Below, piece by piece: positions 34,701 to 45,492 of a stretch of 64,000 bases of DNA. How positions within the stretch are numbered: the stretch's first letter is position 1; every line of letters begins with the position of its first letter. The DNA comes from Odontesthes bonariensis (Eukaryota > Chordata > Actinopteri > Atheriniformes > Atherinopsidae). Under the pieces are notes generated by a model. The model saw only the letters and a program-made list of their open reading frames with translations. It was not told the DNA's origin and ran no database searches. The DNA lies in NCBI RefSeq assembly GCF_027942865.1, contig NC_134509.1, positions 10,437,754 to 10,501,753 on the forward strand, in the 5' to 3' direction. A program made the translations under genes and the position numbers.

Positions 34701-37700
34701 TCGAAGGAAAGCATTAAAACATAGGCCTGCTTCAAAGGGCAACTGTGTGTATGCGTGTGTGTGTGTGTGTATGTGCTTACCTAACTCTCCTCTGGCTGAC
34801 ACAAGAGGCAGTCTTGTAATCCTCAGCCACACACACCTTGTGGCGACTGCATTTGATCTTCAGACAGGGGTCTTTAGCTGGATCAAGGCCTTAAAACACA
34901 GAAGAAGGGTATGCAAGGACTTCTTATATAACAAATGTGCATGTGCACTCACTACGTGTCGATGACACAACCTCAGAGTTTCCTCAACAGACTAAGCCTT
35001 TGAGCATAAACAGAGAGCAAATTTTCCAGGGATACGGTTTCATTTTGCCTCAGTTATATTCTGGATCAATGCCTCCTGTTTAAAACCATTTATTTTCTTG
35101 CATTTTCAAAAATGGAAGTGATGTGGATAGATGTTAGAGATCTGGCTGTGCGCTTGTGTGAATGTGTTAACAGCACTCAGTATTTATGCACCAGCAACTC
35201 TCGCACTGAACAAAGCTGTAATACTGTTAAGTATCCTTAGAGCTAAAAACAGATGGAACTGGTTTTAGAGGGCTACTTCTGATCTTACATCAGCCTGCCC
35301 TCAGTGTCATGCTCATGTGTGAAGAGATTGTCAAACTGACCTAGGGTCAGATCCCAAAGCTACAAGGCATATATGCCTTTTGAGGCGAGAGCAGTTTCCA
35401 GATCTGAATCTTAAGCAGATAGTATGGTCTTTGATGGTATTGATATTCAAGATGTTTCTGACCTCATGTCACTCTGCAGTGAGACACCTACAAGCAGGAT
35501 CAAAAGCCCTTGGCTGTTCCTAGAACAGTCTGTAAATGACCTCTGCTCTAAAGAACCTTACTGTAATCCCTAAGCAGCTTTGGCAGATTATCCTGCCTCC
35601 ATCCTCCAATCTAATGCTATTGTTTCCCTGACATGCTTGTGTGTGGATGTGGGCGTGGATGGGTTTGAGGATACAGTGGTAAGTGAAAGGATATGTTCAT
35701 GTCCTAGTGTGCCTGGATGAGTGTAAAAGATTATCACTGTGTGTAGTACAATGAGAACAGAGATGATCAAAGAAAAGAAAATCCGCCTGTTTTTTAGCCG
35801 CTCGATATAGTTAAAAGAACTGGGGATAGCTTTGAAGCGACACAAACTTAGATTTTTACAAATCTGGAAATGTGGGCTGCTGAAAGCATAACAAAAGATA
35901 ACACATGGACTTGAAATCTTTCTTAAAGCTTCGGTAATTTTGCTGACGCTGAATGAGAATGAGTAATAGAGATGATGCTTTGTGTTGATCACAGACACTG
36001 GGGATTTCCAGTGACAAAATGTTTCTACGGGTCAAAACCTACAGTGGTTAAAGGAAGGAAGTCTAATGTCAACACTACAGGACAGATTTCTTTGAAACTA
36101 CTTGAAAAGTCAGGACATGCACAAAGAAACATGAGATTAATGCAGACAGAGGACATCATGACCCTGTGCAACACCTTCCTGTTTTTTCCCCCTTCATTAT
36201 TCCACCAACCTAAGCGACACGGAGATCCTTCATTCTGGATCCTCCAGAATCTACAGATGTTGTTGTTATCATGACCATTCTACAGACAAGAGCAGTGAAG
36301 AATCCTGCCATTCATATGAGCCAATAGATACCTGCTGTGCATACTGATGCATATTCCCATTTCAATGGGTCACCAAGGCAACCAACAAAATGGCTTACAG
36401 TAATGTAATCATGGCACTGTTAAAGAATTAATTACAGCCCATTTGATAATTTACTAAGTTTTTTGCTTTTTACTGTAAATGTTGTTTTATTGCCTTTGTG
36501 TTCTATGTGAAGGACTTTGAATCCCCTAGCTGTTGAATTGTGCTACATACATAAATTTGCCTTGCTTATTTCTTATTGTCAACCTCTAACCAAGTAGACT
36601 TAGAAAACTAAAACTGTACAGAGAAACCATGCTGCCTTACCCTAACCAGGATACAGAGCAAATTTTTGTTGTTTTCCTTTTCTTTAAAGAATAAAAACAA
36701 AATGAAAAAACAATTATCTGTAACTCTGCTTCCATTTCACCAGTCAATCAGTTATGACAAAACATATCAGGATGGCCCTAGATCGCGTTGTGGTTCATTG
36801 CTTGGAAAATTGGATGCCACATTTATGTGAGTGTGTCCCATTTACCTTAAAACATATAATTTACTCACTTTTTATCATAAAGTGAAATTATCACCAAATT
36901 TGGATGACATCCCTATCTCAAAAATTGGACACGATCTGTAAATCTAGTAATATTTTTACGTCTGGAAGTTAGTGCAAGATTAAAGCCGCTAAACTCAGTG
37001 GTCATGATTTGACATTTGGAAGAATAAATTTCCAGCTCCAATACTCCCAAACAGGATTAAGATATCAACCAAAAACTGCTACCACTATCGAGATATTGCA
37101 TAGACATAGACATAAAAACTTCTGAATTGTGTATTAACAGCTCCAGGCAACCAGGCACTTTGGGTGCATTCGTTATCTCGTTATCACACCCACCTTGATC
37201 GAAGGGCTTGGATGGAGTCCATGTTCCAGGTTCCTGAAGCACAGTTAAAAATGAAGAATTTCATGAAAATCATATTCGAATGATACCTCAAGTAATGCTC
37301 TACTGTAAACAAGAATATTGCATCTTCAGTAGAGAACACCAGAAAGAAGTCATACAAACCTCAACCTCCTTTGGGGGAAAGCGTTAAAAAGACAGAGAAT
37401 CAGGAATTAATTTGGATATGTCTATGTTTTTTTCTTACTCTACACTGTATATCAAAAATAAGCGCATGGCAATCTCTGAAGCGCACACACAAACATACCA
37501 ATCTTTATAATATATATGTGAGCATGCATTAATTTATTCAATTTCATCATGATGTTAAGACAACAGTTGCCTGCAGTACAGTGAATAAAAGGTGACTGTG
37601 TCTTTCTGTTTGACTGCATATGCTGTTTATCGTATCCCCTAGATTACATCCCATAAACCAAACAGACTTGACAGTTTAGAAATTTGAGATTTATTCAGTA

Positions 37701-40700
37701 TATCGACTCTGCTCTTCATTATAGAAGAAAAAGAATCTTGTTTAGTTTCACAAGTTTTGTTGGGCCAGGTGAGTAACTGCCACAGAAGCCATTTTAGAAT
37801 ACAGCTGTTCAATAAGTGAAACATTGCTGCAACAGACTGAATTTTAAATGTACGAAATGTCCAGTAAGAAATACATTTAGAGGTTCTGTATCATTTATGA
37901 AGATTTTGAACTTTAAGACTTTGGAAGGACAGCAATCCCTGGAGGAGAATGTCATCTTACTTCGTCTACATATGGGGGTAATCCAAGCCTCTAAGTTCTG
38001 TTTCAGTGGCAAATTTGGCCGTGCATAAAATTTCTTGCATATGGATTCCTCCCTTTCAATCTGTTGACTACTCCAGTGTTTAAAAACACTAAAATGAGCA
38101 CATACATCCAGGTTTTTAAAAAGCAGGTACACCCATTAAAACAAGATAAATGACTTCTTTTGCCAGCAGCAGTTGGTAGCTACAGCAATTATTTCAATTA
38201 TTGTTCCCAGCAGTAGCCACTCAGACAATTAAAGCCATGAGCTTTAGCTACTCTACAGATTTTCGTAAAGCATGATTTCTGATGTCCTTAGAAAAAATGT
38301 TTACTACTTTATACGGGACAGCTGGAATGAAACCCCCACATGGCATTATTGAAAGTGTGCAGCCAGCCGCCCTGCTGATTGGCACGCTGGACACATGGCG
38401 TCTCTGTTTACGTACAAATTGATGCTCTTTTCAGTTTCAGAGCTACCATGTGAGACACTCTAGTTCAGGGGTGTCAAACTCATTTTCACCGAGGGCCACA
38501 TCAGCATAATCGTTGCCCTCAAAGGGCCAGATGTAACTTATAAATGTAACTACTCCTTAATGTTAAATAACTCTTAATTTATGACTTATTCAAGTTACAA
38601 ATATTACATATATATTTGCATAGATGTAAAAAAAAAATATGTTTGCTTGTTGCTCTGTTATTTAATCATAAATCCGTTTCATTTGTCAGGTTATGAAATC
38701 CACATCACTCCATCAATCAACAAACTATCCAAGTGAATAAAGAAAAATAACATCAAACACAAGTTATGACATTTACTTTGTTCAAAACTTGAAATATCAA
38801 ACAAAGCTAGCTTTTACTGCCGCATTGTTTTTGGTTGTGACTTTCGCGAACACATTCGATCGCAGTTTGCCTTTTAATTCTTGGGCAGTTTGTTGTTTTT
38901 CTTGAGACCTAATGTTGGCACACTCAGCTCCGTGTTTGTTCTCAGAATGCGAACGTAGATCGTACTCTTTGACAACCGCCACCGCCTCATAACACAAAAG
39001 ACATATCGTTTTTTCTCCTTGAAGCACAAACACGTATTCGCCTTCCGATCTTTCTTGAAAAAGAAAAGAAAAATTATTCTCTTCCTGGACATTTTGGGAT
39101 CATCATTTGTATTTCTTAATTCCACTTGTTGGGACAATCGCATCGATTCGGAAACATTGCAGTCCAGTGGCGGGATGCCGTCACTTTGCGCGTAACATAA
39201 TCGACATGCATTGTGTGAAATGTAGTTTTTGGTCACTGCACCTATTTGACTTCAATCAGACCTTTTAAGCTCTCGTGGGCCACATAAAATGACGTGGCGG
39301 GCCACATTTGGCCCGCGGGCCTTGAGTTTGACAAATATGCTCTAGTTGATCAACATTTGGTTTAGGCTTATTTTGGAGCTGTACTTGTTCTCACTGAGTG
39401 CAGCACACGCTGTAAAAAAAATAGCACTTCCACTCAGGTATTTTCTTGACTCAGTGACTCAGTTCCTTGCCTGTGAATGTGATCCCACAGTCTAAAAAAG
39501 GAATCCACAGAAGTGAGTGATTTGCCAGCTTTTAATTGTGAGACAAGCCGGAGGAACTCCCAGCAGGTATAGGCTTATGATGCAAATGTAAAAGGAGCTT
39601 AACAAACAGTGTGTTGTTTTACGCGTGAGTTTAGACATGTCACTGTCTGGACTCCCTGTCTGTCTTTCGGAATCTATTCAAAACCAACAAAGCATTGTGT
39701 TCTCTCTAGTGCTGTCTCAGTGATAACCTCATCTCACCTGTCTTCCTCTTGTCATCAACATTTAGTCACACTCACACACATTCTCGTTTTTGCCTTCAGC
39801 ACTGATTTGCTTTAATTCCCAATCAGCTTACTGAGAATTACCCTTAGAAATGTATACCTCGGGTTTTATAGTGACCCAGGATAATAACACTCTGTCTAAT
39901 TCAATAATTAATCTCAAGTAAGTTCTTGAATCCCCAGTATTCCTAAAACTATTGAACAGCTAGTTTAACAACTATGTGTGTGTGTGTATACACCTGTGCA
40001 GTTCATGTTTACAAAACCAAATTGTCTGGAACATTTTTAGGAATAAAATACAATCATAAATGTTGATTTAACACCAATCTTTCAATCTTTCTACAGCAAA
40101 TACTTAATTTAAGGTTACAGGAAGGTTGGGTTTAGATTGAAGTGAGGATAAAGGTAAGAGTAATCCGAGGGAAGGCTACTGTAAGTCTCCAGGAAATGAA
40201 CATGAACACAACTGTGTGTACGTGTGTTCGTGTATGTGTAGCTCGACTCCTTCCGTTTTAACCTCTATAGACGCAGTTCCCTCTCACTCGACAGAGCAGA
40301 TGCTTTGTATTGTTGTTACATTTTGTGGAAACAGTGGGTAATGTCCTACTTCAGCTCATCTAGTCAATGCTGTCTTCAGTTGTTGCATCAGATGTTGCAT
40401 TGTTCTTATCTGTAAAGCACACTGCGTGCACAGTTATTATACAAACTGTACTTCTCAGGATTACTTCTTCTGTTGAATAAATATTGACAGTAGGTTTGGG
40501 ACCAAAAAGATTCAAACAGCTCATCCTTAGTGACTGCAGCCCATGGTAGCGCTGCTCCTCCATTCTGCTGGGGCTTGACTGGCGCTATAAAGTGATCCAG
40601 CATGGGTTTCATATCATCTGTTCCCAAAACTTTTGAAAAATCCGCCTTTAAGCACAAATGTAATGCTAATGCTTAAACTGAAGCACCTTATTCAGATGTG

Positions 40701-43700
40701 TTTCCGCCTCTGCTTAACTCGTATTCCACACTGAAATGTGAGATGTTTTAGTTTAAGTCATGATGGAGACAGAGTAAAGTAATTAATGCAACAATCTTGT
40801 ACCTGTGGCATGCCAGTGCAATTGATTTGGTATTATTAGCTCTTACTGTATTAAAGTAGAGATTGAATTCACATTGTTTGCCCCCAAGAACTCCTGGTAT
40901 TTTTCAAAGAGCATGGCTTTAATCATCAGCGTGTCTCCCTATCTGTCACTTCCTTGCTTACTATGAGGGGAACAGGGTCAACTTTTGCTCTTTCTCGGCT
41001 TTAATTAGAATCTCCTTTTTTTCGTGCATTGCTGATCCTTCTGACCTTCCTCATCATGGCAGACTCCTCAGCACTCATCACATTTTCTCTCTGTGACCTT
41101 CCACCCATTAGAAAGGCTACAGTGAAATGAGAGTTGGACTGACGGTCCCTTCCAGCAGTGCAGACGGTGGAGACTGAATAACGAGAACATTGCATTATGG
41201 GGGCCGGGCACTCCAGACCAGTGAGGACAGCAAAAGTGCTTGCGGTCTGATTCCTTAATAAAATCAACAGACGGATCCAAACACAGCAACACACACGCGC
41301 AAACAGAGGCACACCCAAACACACATAAGCACTTCTGCACACACACAAAGACAACCTTAAAAACCAGCAAATTTATCAAAACAGCACTGAGTGTAATGCT
41401 CGAATCTGTCAGCAAAGCATCAAAGAACTGGATGGATGCACTTCACTGCAATCACCCACCTATTTTAATAAAAAGAAAGAAACACACAGAAAACCCACAT
41501 TCAACAAGTCCAGCGATCTCTTGAGTGTGCTCTGAAAAAACAGCTTTTCAACTTCTCTCTTCGTTTCTGTCCACATCTACTCCCCTCTCCCCCACAGATG
41601 CAGCAGCCTTTTGTGCTCATATGCACAAACACAACACTGGGCACATTTGGTGCCACTGGCTTACATCCTAATTTGCTGCTGAGCATATAGATGCTCTTGT
41701 GGTGTCCTCTGCATATCTACAGGAAAAGATCCAGACGATACGTGGCTCCTTACAAACAAACACTTTTCTCACCTTTTCTTAAGATTTTCACTGATCTGAT
41801 TTCAGCCCTCCTAATTGCTCCCTAATGGCTTCCTTTCCCCACTCGCTGCCTTCTCGTCTATGTCCAACAGGAGAGATATGCGCATGTTTTCACTGTACTG
41901 GCTCTGCTTGTCTTGCTCTAGCTTGTCGCATGCATGCTCTCATCATCACACACACGCACAAATCCTCACTAAGGTGCTTTGATGTGGAAAAGGCCTCCAG
42001 CTCTGTACCCTCCCTTCATCATTCACACTCCACAACGCAAACATCGCAGGGCACACCATCACTTTAAAAACACACAAAGAGAAGAGGAGATGATGAAAAG
42101 GTATTATCTCCTCTAATGAGACTGGTCTAAACAAGACATTATTTTTGCTCTCACACCACATCATGCAGTTAGGTGTCTGTCATCACAGACCATTCATCAT
42201 CATTGTGAAAATGCTTTTCCTCCTCAGCTTATCTCAGCACTCTGCCGGTAATGTAAGGTAGCCAAGGGCTAGCACAAGGAGAAGAATGTTTAAAAAGATG
42301 AGATGGCACCGGCGCAGCTAAGACAGCCCCGGGCTTCTTCCGCCGTCCTAACAGGACTTTCAGTAAATCAGCAGCCAAGATTTTATCTAGTGCACTTAGC
42401 ATGAGACTCACTTATGGCTCGTAGTGGAAGATGAAAGCAATGCCTTACAGATAACATTTGAAGTGCACAGAATGTTTTGCCACAGATTGTTAGTACAAGT
42501 TTAGTTTTGGGAAGGTGTGAAAATATATGATTAAGGATGCTATACATATTGGTTGTAAAAGCAACAGATCACGTCAACAGCAAGTAAAAGAATCATCGCG
42601 AACTAAGACACCAGGGGCCAAATGCATAAAAGGACAATTTTGCTGGGATTGCTTTGTATTGTTAAAAATGTTGTTTCTCAGTTTTAGTTTTTTTGTCTTA
42701 TTCAATGGTAAACTCTATAAATAGCTGAGAATTTCGGGTACAAGACAAATGTCCATGCACCGTTTTAGGGTTAATTTCTGGTAATTTATAGGCATTTTCT
42801 CGAGTCCTCTAAGTCCTATAAATACATAAAAACCTAACGGTGCATAGCCCCCAGTAGGTTTGAGTTACATTATATCAGTATAAATCAGGGGTGTACCAAT
42901 TCTGAATCTTTATGTAAAAAAGAAACTCTTTCAAAACACTTTGGTCTGTTAAACCTTTAGCAACTCAATGAGTAGCTAGTGCTTACACAACCCACAATTC
43001 TTGTGCCCAACAAAATTCAATGTAAATAATTACATTGAATCAGTTTCAGGGCAAAGTCAATGCGACACAACCAGGACACGTCAGATAAATTTCAGTTACT
43101 GCCACTGGTTGATAGTATACTATTTACCAATATGCCCATGGAAGTCAACAAGTTTAATATTGTCTGATACTGATGTTAAGCTGATATATCTGTGCATCCT
43201 TAAGGTAATTGCATACATCACAGTGACAAGGAAATTGCTAAATAAGATAGTCTAAAACAGGGCTCTCAAGTCTCACGCAATGAGCGTGAGACACACGCAT
43301 TTCAACAAGTTCACACGCTCACACGCCACACATGCCATTTCTCACGCTGAGAAATGATCAACTTCGTCGCACAGAAATTCTAATGGCCTATACTATAAAC
43401 GAGTCAATGGTAGGTTACTGTGCGCTCGTACAGCTCAGAACTATAGCTCTGGTATAGCTGTCTTGATTTAGCAACCCATCGGAAAATCACAAAATAGAAT
43501 TTCTCAGCCAATCAGAAAACAGAATTTCTTGTTGCCGGGTGAGGTCTGCTCTGAATGCGTGCAGAAGTTGTAGACGAGCTGGAGGTGGAAGAGAACCGTC
43601 AGGATCATCAGCAGGTCATATCTTCATTTATTTGAATATTTTATTAGTTACTATAGTTTTCCTACTCTTTGTAAAAGACCAATACCTGCCGATTAAAGTG

Positions 43701-45408
43701 TTCGTTGGACAAGTAGGTCTAAATATTCAGCACACACCCTTTGACATGAGCAACTTAATGAAAAATGAAAAATATGTAGGAGTGTAATTAGGCTTCCGTG
43801 GTTAATTTTTTTCAAAGGTGACTGGTATGAGCAGATTCCCAATAAGGCTATCTACAATTGCCAAACTGGTATTAGTTCTGCCACACTGAAATGCTGATGC
43901 AGAGAGGGTTTTTTCCATGGTGGGGCTCAATAAAACCAAGACCAGGAACACGTTGGCTCTGAATGGAACTCTGTCATCCATCATGACTGTGAAAATGGCT
44001 GACATAGAGCCACAGTGCTTTAAATGGGAGCCCCCAATATCAGTCATCAAGCATCAAAATCTGCCACAAACACTTCCAACACTCATAAACAAACACACAC
44101 AGAGAGGGACTGCTCAAGGGACCCATTTGGGGTTATGTTTGTTTTTCTTAATTTAATTTGTCTGTTTTTTTGTTTGTTAAGACTTTGCATACCTAAAACA
44201 ATTTATTTTAAAATATAGCAGAATTTAGTGTAAAAGTGAAGATTTGTGATTTTGGTATAAATAAAACAATATCTTTGTTCTTTAAGTAGCTAGTTTATGG
44301 CGATGGGATACTGCAAGGGACCCCCCTCCCCCCAAAAAAACTAAAGAAACCCCCCGCGCACACGGCCCGGCCCCTGCCCCACCCGAATCTCACTCCAAGC
44401 AAACTTGAAAACTTGAGAGCCCTGGTCTAAAATGTGTTACATAGTCATTTAGCTTTATTTAGGTACTAAATGATATTATAAAATTAAAGGCACATTATCT
44501 TATTCTTTAGAAATGCAATTTAAAGATTTAAATAATGTCAGATAACTTGACAATATTCTCTTTACCTCTCTTAAACTCTTCATTTGTTGGCTTTGACACT
44601 TGGCTCAGTTATGCAGCTATGCGTCAATTGAAGGGCTAGTCTATGTGATGCAATATTTTGTAACCTAAAGGTGGGTAAAAATCAGTGTACAAGCTGATGC
44701 CAGTTCATTAACAAGCTCCTTTAGGAATGCTTTATCAAGCAACTCCAACTCTTCTTTTCCTGAAAACAACAAGTAGGCCATGTAACAAAGAAGTACAGTT
44801 GACATAATCTGTGCGTTCATGTGTTGTGCTCAATGTGTCATGACAATCAGTTGCGTCTTTCCCTGCGCTGGCTGCCACTTGAGCTGTGCACCATACGTGG
44901 TAGTGTTGTGACAGTATGGGGATACATATATTCCATTATGCAGGACTCTATCTGTCAGACTGGCATCACTGTGAAAGCATTGTTCACCTTATGTTCATCA
45001 GGACATGTAATCCAGATAATTATTATCTGGTCCAACAATCAGATCTCAGCTATCATTTGTGTTATATGACTTATAAAACAAAAGGTTTAAATTGGCATAT
45101 ATATTTTTACAGGGGGTTTCATCTCTGTGCCAGTTGACACAGTATTGGTGTTGCACGTCTACTTGTGTTCAAAATGTGCAAAATTGTCTCTGGTATCTGG
45201 ACAAATACCTTCATACAGTCTATTTATGAGTTGTTCCAAAGAAAGCAAGTAAAAAAACAACTTGTAGAAAAAGACAATTTGAGACACAGCTCTACAACGG
45301 GAAATGAAAGATACGCACATATATCTGTAGTCTGTAACACCAGAGCCTCATTGTTAAAAAACAGAAGTGATCACTGACAAAGCCATCAGCTCAACGATAA
45401 TCATTCCA

Positions 45409-45492
<84 letters not shown>

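Noticed and set aside
35588..35998. 136-residue minus-strand frame in spock3 intron 2
   Set aside because: No recognisable domain, no splice sites in phase with spock3, composition like random AT-rich DNA.
40406..40657. 83-residue minus-strand frame (DFSKVLGTDDMKPMLDHFIA)
   Set aside because: Looks almost protein-like, but I recognise no family, and no acceptor/donor pair fits the phase between spock3 exons 1 and 2.
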